Origin: Mycobacterium sp.
GTDB lineage: Bacteria > Actinomycetota > Actinomycetes > Mycobacteriales > Mycobacteriaceae
Length of the DNA stretch: 64,000 nucleotides
Direction: 5' to 3'
Assembly: GCA_023264735.1 (NCBI GenBank)
Contig: JAHFVD010000023.1
Coordinates: forward strand, 27,112-91,111
This document shows positions 25,699-34,513 of this stretch, piece after piece; the stretch's first letter is position 1; each line of letters opens with the position of its first letter. The notes under the pieces are model-generated. The model was not told the origin of the DNA, searched no databases, and was given only the letters and a program-made list of their open reading frames with translations. Made by a program: the position numbers and the translations under genes.

Positions 25699-26782
25699 CA
25701 GTGCGTGCGGCCGCCGCGACGACCCGATCCCCGCCCCTTGCCTTCGCCTCGTACATCGCCGCGTCGGCGGCCGAGATCATCTCGATGAGATCCACGTCGG
25801 GGCCGGTGCAGGTCGCCAGGCCGATGCTCACGGTGATGGCCGGGTCGGCGGCGGCCGACACGGCGGCACGGACGCGTTCGGCAACCGCGCACGCCTGACC
25901 CGGCCGGATGCGGTCCACGACGAGGAACTCCTCGCCGCCCCACCGCACGACGACCGCGTCTGCGCGCACGCTGGACCGGATCAGGCGTGCGGTGCGGATG
26001 AGCACTTCGTCACCGACGGCGTGGCCGAGAGTGTCGTTGACCATCTTGAAGTCGTCGACGTCGATCAGCAGTGCGCACAGGTCGGAATCTGTGGGCGCAG
26101 TCGCGTTGAGCCGTTTCATCGACACCGCCAACCCGCGACGATTGGTCAGTTCGGTCAACGGATCGGTCAGCGATAGTTTCGAACTGCCCTGCAACAGCCA
26201 GAACCCGAACTGCAGAAACGGCAGGTAACACACCGTCACCACCAGCGCAATCACCGCCCGGGACACACCGAGGTGCAGCCCGTGTTCGGGGTTGGAGACC
26301 GTGAGCCAGATCGCGATAACCGCCACCGAGACGATGCACCACCCGATGTGAACCAGGTGCAGCCGTGGTCCGTGGAAGAACACCACGTAACCACCCATGC
26401 CCAGCAACAGGGTGATCCCGGACAGGGCCTGGTTCGGGTCGCCGAACAGCAGCGCCGACAGCGTCACGTTGACGTCGGCGATGATCACCAGCGTGGCCGA
26501 GGCACGCGCTGTCGGCCACGGCGGAAATGCCCACCGCGCCGCAACACCCAGCGCAACGACGGCCACCACCGCCCAGCCGATCCGGAATATCGGCTTGTCC
26601 GGACCCGGAGACACCACGACGTTCCACGCCGCGAGCACGCCCATCAGCGCGCCAAAACCTCCGAGCAGCCAACGCAGGGTCGACAGCAGTCCACGGCTAC
26701 GCAGAAAATCGACGCGCCACTGGTAATCGTCGCGCTCGCGCCACCACTCGAGGAGTGGGTTACTGGCAAACCCCTCACCCAT
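25613..26782 (-). CDS. Membrane diguanylate cyclase (GGDEF)
   Basis: 389 residues: about six N-terminal membrane helices (residues 35-200), then a GGDEF domain at about 215-370 with LTDPLTELTNRRGL, LLIDVDDFKMVNDTLGH and the active-site WGGEEFLVV. GGEEF is a catalytically competent variant. It is expected to make cyclic di-GMP at the membrane. An RxxD inhibitory site before GGEEF (RSSV) is not evident. No EAL domain is present. It lies inside the duplicated block next to the accessory operon and on the opposite strand. ATG 26782 chosen; TTG 26794 is an alternative. Confidence 0.9.
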   Translation of the reverse strand: MGEGFASNPLLEWWRERDDYQWRVDFLRSRGLLSTLRWLLGGFGALMGVLAAWNVVVSPGPDKPIFRIGWAVVAVVALGVAARWAFPPWPTARASATLVIIADVNVTLSALLFGDPNQALSGITLLLGMGGYVVFFHGPRLHLVHIGWCIVSVAVIAIWLTVSNPEHGLHLGVSRAVIALVVTVCYLPFLQFGFWLLQGSSKLSLTDPLTELTNRRGLAVSMKRLNATAPTDSDLCALLIDVDDFKMVNDTLGHAVGDEVLIRTARLIRSSVRADAVVVRWGGEEFLVVDRIRPGQACAVAERVRAAVSAAADPAITVSIGLATCTGPDVDLIEMISAADAAMYEAKARGGDRVVAAAARTDAAGRRRAAHHTAQHGESPAQSGQSSGT

Positions 26783-26836
26783 CGCGACAGTCAAGCACCG
26801 TCACGGCGACGGCGAAGGCGAATCGCTATCGCGCGT

Positions 26837-26956
26837 CTACAGATACGTCACGCCGAGCACCACAACCGACAGCAGCACCGGCAAGACGGGCAGCCCCCAC
26901 AGGAACGCCGCCCACGTCTCGGATTCTGGCGTCTTCTGCCGCCATTTGTGACGGCC
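26837..26956 (-). pseudogene. C-terminal fragment of an Rv0463-like membrane protein
   Basis: The frame ending at 26837 reads TWAAFLWGLPVLPVLLSVVV then LGVTYL, clearly related to the C-terminus of the complete gene at 27525 ([20 protein letters not shown], then GVTYL). The N-terminal half is missing, and the homology ends where the CMD 3' repeat begins on the other strand. It is part of the first, degraded copy of a duplicated block. Confidence 0.7.
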
Positions 26957-26958
26957 CA

Positions 26959-27148
26959 TCAGCGCGCCCTGCTCACGGCGGTCGACGAGTTCGTGCTCAA
27001 CCGGGATCTCAGCGATGACACGTTCGCCGACTTGGCAGCGCACCTGACTCGCGAGCAGATGATCGAATTCTGCGCCCTGGCAGGGCATTACGATGCGATC
27101 GCCGCGATCCTGGCCACATTGCGCGTTCCGATGGACTTCCTGGACTAG
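26959..27148 (+). pseudogene. 3' fragment of CMD gene (right copy of direct repeat)
   Basis: It encodes the last 63 residues of the CMD family protein (ALLTAVDEFVLNRDLSDDTF onward, ending MDFLD) and lacks everything before. Compared with 19479-19668 it is the same length with about 93% identity by eye. It is next to the small membrane protein and Rv0463 homologue, as the full gene would be in other mycobacteria, so this is probably the displaced original 3' end. Confidence 0.8.
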
Positions 27149-27159
27149 AAGGACGGCGG

Positions 27160-27411
27160 CTACTTCCCGTAGGGCTTGGCCTTGACCGCCGGAGCTGCTT
27201 TCGCGGTCTCCAAAACCGTGGGCGGAATCGTCGTTGTCACGGTATCGCCCTGCGTCATCGGGCCCGGCATAACCGGCGACGCCACCGAGGGCGAGTACAC
27301 CGGTGCGCCTTCGTCGACCACGACGGCCAGCCCGGCCATCGCCACGACCGCGGCACCCCCCGCCACCGCCAACAGGATTTTGGTGCGCGCAGCACCCGTC
27401 CTCTGAGCCAT
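27160..27411 (-). CDS. Small membrane-anchored Pro/Thr-rich protein, copy B
   Basis: 83 residues. A basic N-terminus (RTGAARTK) precedes a hydrophobic helix (ILLAVAGGAAVVAMAGLAVV), so it is a signal anchor or uncleaved signal. A short exported tail follows with SPVMPGPMTQGDTVTTTIPP and a Lys/Ala-rich end. It is a paralogue of the gene at 25378. The conserved PGPMTQG.TVTTT.PP stretch suggests a binding or sorting role outside the membrane, but no function is known to me. Weak GGGGGCGAA ribosome-binding site. Confidence 0.7.
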   Translation of the reverse strand: MAQRTGAARTKILLAVAGGAAVVAMAGLAVVVDEGAPVYSPSVASPVMPGPMTQGDTVTTTIPPTVLETAKAAPAVKAKPYGK

Positions 27412-27524
27412 TTCGCCCCCATTTCCAGCACCGTGCCAGCAGTGGCACAGCTTGTAGGGAGAGTGGACCGCGCGATGCTTGAGACAACCTGTAGCAGACC
27501 TGGCGAACGGCTGGCAGGTGCTGT

Positions 27525-27794
27525 CTACAGGTAGGTGACTCCGAGCACGATCAACGTGAAGATCACCGGCGAGACCGGCACGCAACCCAGAAACGCCGCC
27601 CACACCATCCGCTTGCGCTGGTAATTCCGCCACGCCAGGAACCCGATGACGACGGCGAGCACCGCGATGACCGCGGACAGGATCAGCACCCAGAAGCTGA
27701 CATCCTCGCCGTTGGTAGCGATGGAAATGCCGATCAGCCACAGGATGTGGCCGACCACCAGTCCGCCGATACCGGCGATCAGCGTCGGTCTCAA
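27525..27794 (-). CDS. Small membrane protein (Rv0463-like), TTG start
   Basis: 89 residues with three predicted helices ([54 protein letters not shown]). It lies directly downstream of lpd. Its TTG start at 27794 overlaps the lpd stop as TTGA, which fits translational coupling; no ATG or GTG lies near the conserved N-terminus. A C-terminal fragment of a paralogue lies at 26837. Function is unknown. Confidence 0.75.
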   Translation of the reverse strand: MRPTLIAGIGGLVVGHILWLIGISIATNGEDVSFWVLILSAVIAVLAVVIGFLAWRNYQRKRMVWAAFLGCVPVSPVIFTLIVLGVTYL

Positions 27795-29185
27795 AAGTTG
27801 ATCATGTGGCCGGCGAGACCGTGGAAGCATTCCTGGAGTGCCTCCGACAGCGTCGGATGGGTGTGCACGTTGCGGGTCAGCTCGTTGACCGTCAGATCCC
27901 ACTTCTGTGCCAGGGTCAACTCCGGCAGGAGTTCGGAGACGTCCGGCCCGATCAGGTGAGCACCGAGCAGTTCCCCGTACTTGGCGTCAGCGATGACCTT
28001 GACGAATCCGGTGGGGTCGGCCAGTCCGTGCGCCTTGCCGTTGGCGGTGAACGGGAACTTGGCGACCTTCACGTCGTAGCCCTCGTCGCGGGCCTGCTGC
28101 TCGGTGAGGCCGAAGCTGGCGACCTGCGGCTGGCAGAACGTGGCACGCGGCAGCATCCGGTAGTCACCCAGGGCCAGCGTCTCGGCGCCGGCGATGGTCT
28201 CGGCGGCCACCACGCCCATCGCCTCGGCAACGTGAGCCAGCATCAGCTTGCCGGTGACATCGCCGATGGAGTAAATGTGCGGCACGTTGGTGCGCATGTA
28301 GTCGTCGATGCCGATCGCCTTGCGATCCGTCAACTGCACCCCGGTGGCCTCGAGTCCGAAGCCCTCGACGTTGGGCGCAAAACCGATGGCCTGCAACACC
28401 TTCTCGGTTTTGAGTTCCTCGGTCTTGCCATCCTTGCTCACCACGACGGTGACCGTCGAGCCGTCATCGGTGATGGATTCCACCTTGGTGCCGGTGAGGA
28501 TCTTCACGCCGAGCTTCTTGTACTGCTTCTCGATCTCCTTGGAGACCTCGGCGTCCTCGTTGGGCAGTGCACGCGGCAGGAACTCGACGATCGTGACGTC
28601 GACTCCGTAGTTCTTCAGCACGTAGGCGAACTCCATGCCGATCGCGCCGGCGCCGGCGATGATGATCGACTTCGGCAGCTCGCGGGACAGGATCTGCTTC
28701 TCGTACGTGACGACGTTCTCGCTCAGCGAGGTGCCCGGCACCAGCCGGGTGCTGCTCCCTGTGGCGATGATCGCGTTGTCGAAGGTGACCGTTTCGGTAC
28801 CGCCCTCGTTGAGGGCGACCGACAGGGTGTTCGGGTCGGTGAACGTCCCGTAGCCGTGGATCTCGGTGATCTTGTTCTTCTTCATCAGGAAGTGCACGCC
28901 GGCCACCCGGCCGTCGGCGACCTTGCGGCTGCGGTCGAAGGCGGCCCCGTAATCGAAGGTGGCCTCGCCGCTGATGCCGAACGTCTTGGCTTCCTTGGTG
29001 AAGATGTGGGCCAACTCGGCGTTGCGCAGCAACGCCTTCGACGGGATGCAACCGACGTTGAGGCAGACCCCGCCCCAATACTTGGGTTCGATGATGGCGG
29101 TGTTCAGCCCGAGCTGGGCGGCGCGGATCGCCGCGACGTACCCGCCAGGACCGGCTCCGAGAACGACGACGTCATAGTGAGTCAC
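27791..29185 (-). CDS. lpdC: Dihydrolipoamide dehydrogenase
   Basis: 464-residue FAD disulfide oxidoreductase, E3 of pyruvate/2-oxoacid dehydrogenase complexes and of the mycobacterial peroxynitrite reductase system. FAD motif [15 protein letters not shown], redox pair in [13 protein letters not shown] (Cys 41 and 46), NAD motif [13 protein letters not shown] and catalytic [12 protein letters not shown]. The GTG start lies 6 nt after a TAGGCT -10 box, so the transcript is probably leaderless. The downstream Rv0463-like gene overlaps its stop. Syntenic with Rv0462. Confidence 0.97.
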   Translation of the reverse strand: MTHYDVVVLGAGPGGYVAAIRAAQLGLNTAIIEPKYWGGVCLNVGCIPSKALLRNAELAHIFTKEAKTFGISGEATFDYGAAFDRSRKVADGRVAGVHFLMKKNKITEIHGYGTFTDPNTLSVALNEGGTETVTFDNAIIATGSSTRLVPGTSLSENVVTYEKQILSRELPKSIIIAGAGAIGMEFAYVLKNYGVDVTIVEFLPRALPNEDAEVSKEIEKQYKKLGVKILTGTKVESITDDGSTVTVVVSKDGKTEELKTEKVLQAIGFAPNVEGFGLEATGVQLTDRKAIGIDDYMRTNVPHIYSIGDVTGKLMLAHVAEAMGVVAAETIAGAETLALGDYRMLPRATFCQPQVASFGLTEQQARDEGYDVKVAKFPFTANGKAHGLADPTGFVKVIADAKYGELLGAHLIGPDVSELLPELTLAQKWDLTVNELTRNVHTHPTLSEALQECFHGLAGHMINF

Positions 29186-29189
29186 GTCG

Positions 29190-29741
29190 TCAGCCTATCG
29201 TCGGACGCGTGATCCATTCGAAGTAGTACGCACCGTGCAGTAGCGCGGCGGTGGCCACCGAGGCCAGTGGCGCCGACATCAGCGCGATAGCCAGCGCCGT
29301 TACCGGCGGCCGGTTCTGCACCATGGAAACGAGCATGCTGCCGACCGAGCAGAAGATCAGGTAGATCAGCACGAAGAACACCGCCGGAGTCTTGTTCAGC
29401 GATGTGTACCACCAGAAGTACAAGCCCAGGCCGGCGGCCGCGGCCAACACCCAGATCGCGGCCACGATGAACACGAACTGCCACCGCTTCACGAAGTGGT
29501 ACGTCCCTGTCGCCGCCGATGCCGCGGGCACCACGACCGGCTCCGCGTGCAACGACCCGTTGACCGGGTGCAGGAACGCATCGGTGTCGAAGCTCTCCAA
29601 TTCGCTGAACGCGATGGACGGCCCCGAGATCTCCGCCTCGGGTTCGTCGGTCAGCGACTTCAGAACCTCGGGGTGCGGTCCGGTGTCGAAGATCGGCGCG
29701 TGATGCGGCTCCGTCGACGGGAGGGAAGCCTTGTCAGCCAC
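29190..29741 (-). CDS. Membrane protein (Rv0461-like)
   Basis: 183 residues. An acidic, Ser/Pro-rich cytoplasmic N-terminus of about 80 residues is followed by three helices ([60 protein letters not shown]). The C-terminus is [12 protein letters not shown]. It overlaps the preceding gene by 8 bp, so the two are coupled. Syntenic with Rv0461; no function known. Confidence 0.78.
   Translation of the reverse strand: MADKASLPSTEPHHAPIFDTGPHPEVLKSLTDEPEAEISGPSIAFSELESFDTDAFLHPVNGSLHAEPVVVPAASAATGTYHFVKRWQFVFIVAAIWVLAAAAGLGLYFWWYTSLNKTPAVFFVLIYLIFCSVGSMLVSMVQNRPPVTALAIALMSAPLASVATAALLHGAYYFEWITRPTIG
29192..29197 (-). promoter_or_regulatory. -10 box of lpdC, leaderless geometry
   Basis: TAGGCT on the minus strand, 6 nt, then GTG at 29185. 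It overlaps the end of the upstream membrane protein gene. Confidence 0.5.
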
Positions 29742-30012
29742 TGGACACCACCTGAACCAGAACCAATGCCCCCAACCAGCCCGGCGCCATCGCCAGGATG
29801 AACGCGCCCGCGGTCGTGGTCCAGCGCCGCCTGGAGAACAGGATGAGCAGCATTCCGATCACGCTGGGGACCGCCACCACCAAGCCCACCACGAGATCGG
29901 GGCGAACGGGTGTTTTGACCAGCACGGTGGCCGCGACGGCCGCGATCAGACCGGTCACCGTTCCGACCAGCAACGCACTTGTGAGCAGCCATGCCCGAGG
30001 CAGGGGTATCAC
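29734..30012 (-). CDS. Small membrane protein (Rv0460-like)
   Basis: 92 residues with three helices (AWLLTSALLVGTVTGLIAAV, LVVGLVVAVPSVIGMLLILF, GAFILAMAPGWLGALVLVQV) and very short loops. GTG 30012 is chosen because TACCCT ends 7 nt before it; a longer TTG start at 30036 is possible. It overlaps the next gene by 8 bp. Function is unknown. Confidence 0.72.
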   Translation of the reverse strand: MIPLPRAWLLTSALLVGTVTGLIAAVAATVLVKTPVRPDLVVGLVVAVPSVIGMLLILFSRRRWTTTAGAFILAMAPGWLGALVLVQVVSSG

Positions 30013-30019
30013 CCTTATG

Positions 30020-30025
30020 AGGGTA
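30020..30025 (-). promoter_or_regulatory. -10 box of Rv0460-like gene, leaderless geometry
   Basis: TACCCT on the minus strand, 7 nt, then GTG at 30012. Confidence 0.42.
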
Positions 30026-30041
30026 CTTGCCCCCAAGCCGA

Positions 30042-30536
30042 CTACGGCTGAACGACTTCGGCGTGCCGACCAGGGATTGCACAGGCGTCGGCGGCCTCGG
30101 CGACGACCAGATCGGCCCGTTCGGGTAGCCGCTCACCACGCTCGTAGTCGGCACCGGTCAGCGGCAATGCGCTGGCCAGCAACTCATTCTCGGCATCGGT
30201 GAAGGCCCGGCCGCGGCTCAGGAAGCGCATGCCCTCGGGTGTTTCCAGGCTGAAACCGCCGCCGCGGCCGGGAACGACGTCGATCACCAGCTGGGTGTGT
30301 TTCCACGTCTCGAACTGGGGGCCGGAGATCCACACCGGGGCACCCTCGAGGACCCCGAGCAGGACGTCCCGGTCGCCGACGATGAATTCCCCGTCGGGGT
30401 AACACATCGGCGACGACCCGTCGCAGCAGCCGCCGGACTGATGGAACATCAACGGCCCGTGCCGCTCCCGCAGCCGGTGCAGCAGCTCGGCGGCCGCCGC
30501 GGTGATCAACGCCCGCGGCGGCGCCTCGCTCGTCAT
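30042..30536 (-). CDS. DUF779 protein (Rv0459-like)
   Basis: 164 residues. The DUF779 signature is clear: HGPLMFHQSGGCCDGSSPMC, then WKHTQLVIDVVPGRGGGFSL and a C-terminal EGMRFLSRGRAFT. The CC and MC cysteines could hold a metal or cluster. Genes of this family almost always sit just downstream of an acetaldehyde/aldehyde dehydrogenase, as here (35-bp gap), and probably serve it. Some residues after GRAFT form a tail specific to mycobacteria. Function is not established. Confidence 0.85.
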   Translation of the reverse strand: MTSEAPPRALITAAAAELLHRLRERHGPLMFHQSGGCCDGSSPMCYPDGEFIVGDRDVLLGVLEGAPVWISGPQFETWKHTQLVIDVVPGRGGGFSLETPEGMRFLSRGRAFTDAENELLASALPLTGADYERGERLPERADLVVAEAADACAIPGRHAEVVQP

Positions 30537-30571
30537 TAACGGTGCCAATTCCTTCTTCCTCGCTGCGCTCG

Positions 30572-32092
30572 TCAGAAGAACCCCTGCGCTTTGTTGGAGT
30601 ACGAGACGAGCAGGTTCTTGGTCTGCTGGTAGTGATCCAGCATCATCTTGTGGTTTTCCCGGCCGATGCCGGACTGCTTGTAACCGCCGAAGGCCGCGTG
30701 CGCGGGATAGGCGTGATAGCAGTTGGTCCACACCCGGCCGGCTTTGATATCGCGGCCGGCGCGGTAGGCGGTGTTCCCGTCGCGGCTCCACACCCCGGCA
30801 CCCAACCCGTAGAGGGTGTCGTTGGCGATTCTGATCGCGTCGTCGTAATCCGTGAACGAGGTGACCGCGACGACCGGCCCGAAGATCTCCTCCTGGAAGA
30901 TCCGCATCGCGTTGTTGCCGGTGAAGATCGTCGGCTGCACGTAGTAGCCGCCACTGAGATCGCCACCCAGCTCAGCGCGCTCGCCGCCGGTCATGACCTT
31001 CGCGCCTTCGCTCTTGCCGATCTCGATGTAGGACAAGATCTTCTCCAGCTGATCGTTGGACGCCTGCGCCCCGATCATCGTCTCGGTGTCCAGCGGATCA
31101 CCCTGGCGCACGGCCTTGGTGCGGATGGCCGCCATCGCCAGGAACTCGTCGTAGATGTCGGCCTGAATCAGGCTGCGCGACGGGCAGGTACACACCTCGC
31201 CCTGGTTGAGGGCGAACATCGTGAAGCCTTCCAGCGCCTTGTCCTGATAGTCGTCGCCCTCGGCCATCACATCGGAGAAGAAGATATTGGGGCTCTTGCC
31301 ACCCAGCTCCAGGGTGACCGGGATCAGATTCTGGGAGGCGTACTGCATGATCAGCCGCCCGGTGGTGGTCTCGCCGGTGAAGGCGATCTTGGCGATCCGG
31401 TTCGAAGACGCCAGCGGCTTACCAGCCTCCACCCCAAACCCGTTGACCACATTCAGGACTCCGGGCGGGATGAGGTCACCGATCAACGAGATCAGATAGA
31501 GCACCGAAGCCGGGGTCTGCTCGGCAGGCTTGAGCACCACCGCATTGCCGGCCGCCAACGCGGGTGCGAGCTTCCAGACCGCCATCAGGATCGGGAAGTT
31601 CCACGGGATGATCTGCCCGACCACACCCAACGGCTCGTGGAAGTGATAAGCGACGGTGTCCTCGTCGATCTGCGAGAGGGAGCCTTCCTGAGCGCGGATC
31701 GCAGCGGCGAAGTACCGGAAATGGTCCACCGCCAACGGAATATCGGCGGCCAAAGTCTCCCGGATCGGCTTGCCGTTATCCCACGACTCGGCCAGCGCGA
31801 TCGACTCCAGATTGGCTTCGATACGATCGGCGATCTTGTTGAGCATCACCGCACGCTCACCCGCCGAGGTCTTCCCCCACGCCGGCGCCGCGGCATGCGC
31901 GGCATCCAACGCCAACTCGATATCGGCATCAGCCGAACGAGCCACCTCACAGAACACCTCGCCGGTCACCGGCGTGCGGTTCTCGAAATACTGACCACCC
32001 ACCGGAGCAACCCAGTCACCGCCGATGAAGTTCTCGTACCGGGACTGGAAGGCCATGGTGGACCCCGTACCGGGGCGGGCGTAGACGGTCAT
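30572..32092 (-). CDS. NAD-dependent aldehyde dehydrogenase (Rv0458-like)
   Basis: 506 residues. Catalytic Cys in [14 protein letters not shown], general base Glu in [10 protein letters not shown], the NAD-binding [20 protein letters not shown] and [11 protein letters not shown], and the C-terminal [11 protein letters not shown]. The type matches acetaldehyde/alkanal dehydrogenases (AldA/ExaC). A perfect AGGAGG lies just before the ATG. It is followed by DUF779 and preceded on the same strand by a broken GAF-domain regulator that would normally control this operon. Confidence 0.93.
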   Translation of the reverse strand: MTVYARPGTGSTMAFQSRYENFIGGDWVAPVGGQYFENRTPVTGEVFCEVARSADADIELALDAAHAAAPAWGKTSAGERAVMLNKIADRIEANLESIALAESWDNGKPIRETLAADIPLAVDHFRYFAAAIRAQEGSLSQIDEDTVAYHFHEPLGVVGQIIPWNFPILMAVWKLAPALAAGNAVVLKPAEQTPASVLYLISLIGDLIPPGVLNVVNGFGVEAGKPLASSNRIAKIAFTGETTTGRLIMQYASQNLIPVTLELGGKSPNIFFSDVMAEGDDYQDKALEGFTMFALNQGEVCTCPSRSLIQADIYDEFLAMAAIRTKAVRQGDPLDTETMIGAQASNDQLEKILSYIEIGKSEGAKVMTGGERAELGGDLSGGYYVQPTIFTGNNAMRIFQEEIFGPVVAVTSFTDYDDAIRIANDTLYGLGAGVWSRDGNTAYRAGRDIKAGRVWTNCYHAYPAHAAFGGYKQSGIGRENHKMMLDHYQQTKNLLVSYSNKAQGFF

Positions 32093-32102
32093 AAGTCCTC
32101 CT

Positions 32103-32998
32103 CTAAGAGTTACTTTCGTTGATACGAACAGCGCGAACCGCGGGTGACGTCGATGATGGCAATACCATCGACATGTCTGCGGGATAACGCACGGTCACCT
32201 CGACGCCGCCGACGAAACGATACGGCTGAGCGGCAAGCAAACCCACGAACTGCCTACGCAGACGGGATAATTCGGGGCGCACCGTGACCACCCGGGTACG
32301 TCGTCATCATCGGTAGGCCGAACCAACCAGCCGCCAGGCAGCACATCGACGTCACAGATGCCGAAGGTGGGGATCCATGCCCGGCCCGGCGCGATGCCGT
32401 CCGGCAGCAGAATGCGGTGGTGCAGCGGCAGCGAGTCGACCGCCGCCACCCAGCCCTCAGCATCGACCGCAAGAGCGGGCTTTCCGATGCGCGCCAGGAT
32501 CGGGGCCGCGACCATACGCAGCCGATTCAACATGCGGTCGTGTTGCTCACGCGCTGTGCCAATCGCGTTCGTGCCGACCTCACCTTCGCCCCAGCACGCC
32601 CCCTCGATGAATCCGAGCCGGTCGGCGTTGTTCAGTACCGCGGGTGAACCGGATCGCCACAACACCCCGCCTTGGGAATCGGCCACGACGAGGATGTTGG
32701 TGCCGTCGGCGACGATCGACTCCAGACCGCGGGACACCTCATCGAGCACCGCCATCAAGCCCGACGCCCTGCGCAGGGTTTCCAGACCGCCGGACTCCAC
32801 CACGGGTGGGGTCCGGCTGTCGGGATCGATACCCATCGACATCAGCCGCCGCCACGAGTCGCCGATGACCTCCCGCGGACTGGCCGGGGCACGGTGGCCC
32901 GACATCGTCGCGTCGTAGACAGCCGACATCAGCCGCGCATAACTGCGCGGGTCCTCACCGACCGCGACCGCGGGCTCAGGCACGTGCGTCCCTTGCAT
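32103..32998 (-). pseudogene. GAF-domain transcriptional regulator, internally deleted and frameshifted
   Basis: The ORF from GTG/ATG 32998 reads through PREVIGDSWRRLMSMGIDPD and a GAF domain up to GEGEVGTNAIGTA, then jumps straight to EQHDRMLNRLRMVAAPILA. The second half of the GAF domain, normally following NAIGTA in AcoR-type regulators (RxxxPVQVxxAEHF...HxWTC), is missing. The DNA then continues to GGWLVRP and DDDDVP, where the frame is lost. The C-terminal VVTVRPELSRLRRQF segment appears in another frame (32103-32291) and ends 10 bp before the aldehyde dehydrogenase start. So at least two deletions, one out of frame, have inactivated the likely regulator of the downstream operon. Confidence 0.72.
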
Positions 32999-33047
32999 CA
33001 AAGCCGATTGTGCTCCGCATCTCAGCGGTAAACCAGGCCGCCATCGA

Positions 33048-34181
33048 TTGGACGGGACCCCTTCGGGCTTCCGGACCCGGGAGGCGCCGACCGCCGAGGA
33101 CGACGTGACGTCGGCATTCATCGAGTTCGAGACGATCGCCGGACGCGGGGTCGGTCACTTGCGGCTCAAGGGTGACGAGGCGTGGACCCTGCTGACCGCG
33201 CTGCAGGAGCTCAAGGGGTTCGAGGAGGCCAAGGGCGCGACCCGCGTGCGCGGCGCTCGGCTGCGCCAGCTCGGGGTGCCCACCATCGTCGTCGACCGCC
33301 ACGATCGGCCCGGCGACCAGTGGCGCAAGCGGTACCAGTCGCTGCGCCTGCATGACCCGGTCTGGTACGACCACCTGCCCTATCTGCCGTTCCCGCCGAA
33401 CTGGCCGGTGTTCGCCCCCAAGGACAAGATCGCAGACTGGCTGGAGTTCTACACCCGCGTCATGGAAGTGCCGTACTGGCCGAAGACGACCTGCCTCTCG
33501 GCGTCCTACGACGAGGCGGCTCACCGCTGGACAGTCGATGTCGAACGCGACGGCGAACGGCTGACCCTATATCCGACCCTCGGGTCGAACAACTCCGCGC
33601 ACGACATCTGCAAGGCGCTCTATGAGAACGGCGTCGACGTGACGATGGCGCTGCCGTACCGGATCATGCACGAGTTCCAGATCCCGCTGTACGACCAGAT
33701 GCGCGAACGGGACAAGAAGTTCTACGACCGGCTAGCCGATGCCGGCTTCGAATTAGATTGGGGCGCCGATGGTTCCGGGCTGTTCATGAAGTATCTGCGG
33801 CGCGGGTCGGGTTACTACATCGACGTCGGCGCCTGCGACCTGGTGGCCGACGGCACCGAACTGCCTGCCGATGTGGTGGTGTATGCGACCGGGTACGGGT
33901 CGATGAACGGCTGGGCGGCCGACCTGATCGGTCAGGACGTGGCCGACAAGGTGGGCAAGGTGTGGGGACTGGGCTCGGATACCCCCAAGGACCGGGGTCC
34001 GTGGGAAGGCGAGCAGCGCAACATGTGGAAGCCCACCCAGCAGGAGAATCTGTGGTTCCACGGCGGAAACCTGCACCAGTCCCGGCATTACTCGCTGCAT
34101 CTGGCCTTGCAGCTCAAGGCTCGCTACGTGGGACTCGCCACTCCGGTGTACGGCCTGCAGGAGGTGCACCACGTGAGCTGA
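33048..34181 (+). pseudogene. Flavin monooxygenase relic with several in-frame internal deletions
   Basis: One open frame of 377 codons, but homology to FAD-dependent (Baeyer-Villiger-like) monooxygenases is patchy. Conserved blocks are GARLRQLGVPTIVVDRHDRP, HDPVWYDHLPYLPFP, GSNNSAHDICKALYENGVDV, LPYRIMHEFQIPLYDQM, ADVVVYATGYGSMNG and WFHGGNLHQSRHYSLHLALQ. The FAD-binding GxGxxG block that must precede GARLRQLG is absent. The NADPH-binding start before GSNNSA, a segment between DVTM and ALPYRIM, and one before DGTELPADVVV are missing as well. All joins keep the frame. Catalysis is not expected without the FAD loop. No good start is visible. Confidence 0.7.
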
Positions 34182-34197
34182 CCGAGCTCCCGGGCGG

Positions 34198-34485
34198 TCA
34201 GGGTGCCAGCCCGTCGACGATGTCCTTGGACTCCTTGAGTCCGAGACCGGTCTGTTCGCGCAGGATCTTGATGGCCTGGATCTTCTGGCCCTGCAGCGCC
34301 AACTGCAACACCTCGGGACTCACCCCCGGTCGACCCTCGGCGACCTGGTCAGGCTCGGCGGACGACCCCGCGCCACGAAGCGCCCACTCGAGTTGCGCCA
34401 CGCGCCGTTCCAACTCCTCGACCCGCCTGTGCAGCCCACCGTCGTCGACGTCGTCGACATTGTCGGAGCGGCTGAAGATGCCCAT
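34198..34485 (-). CDS. Small coiled-coil protein with ribosomal L7/L12 C-terminal-like domain
   Basis: 95 residues. An acidic N-terminus (DNVDDVDDGG), a predicted coiled coil (LHRRVEELERRVAQLEWALR), a linker, and then LALQGQKIQAIKILREQTGL followed by GLKESKDIVDGL. This is the KIxxIKxxREaTGLGLKEAKdlVd signature of the L7/L12 C-terminal domain, which recruits translation factors. It is not the ribosomal stalk protein itself: it is far shorter and lacks the N-terminal dimerisation domain. Start ATG 34485, divergent from the prolyl oligopeptidase gene with only 28 bp between the starts. Confidence 0.75.
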   Translation of the reverse strand: MGIFSRSDNVDDVDDGGLHRRVEELERRVAQLEWALRGAGSSAEPDQVAEGRPGVSPEVLQLALQGQKIQAIKILREQTGLGLKESKDIVDGLAP

Positions 34486-34513
34486 GCGGATGAGTATGTC
34501 GCATGTAGGAACA

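Noticed and set aside
33048..34181. Treating the 377-codon frame as an intact monooxygenase
   Set aside because: The FAD-binding loop and other conserved blocks are missing, so the open frame does not make it an enzyme.
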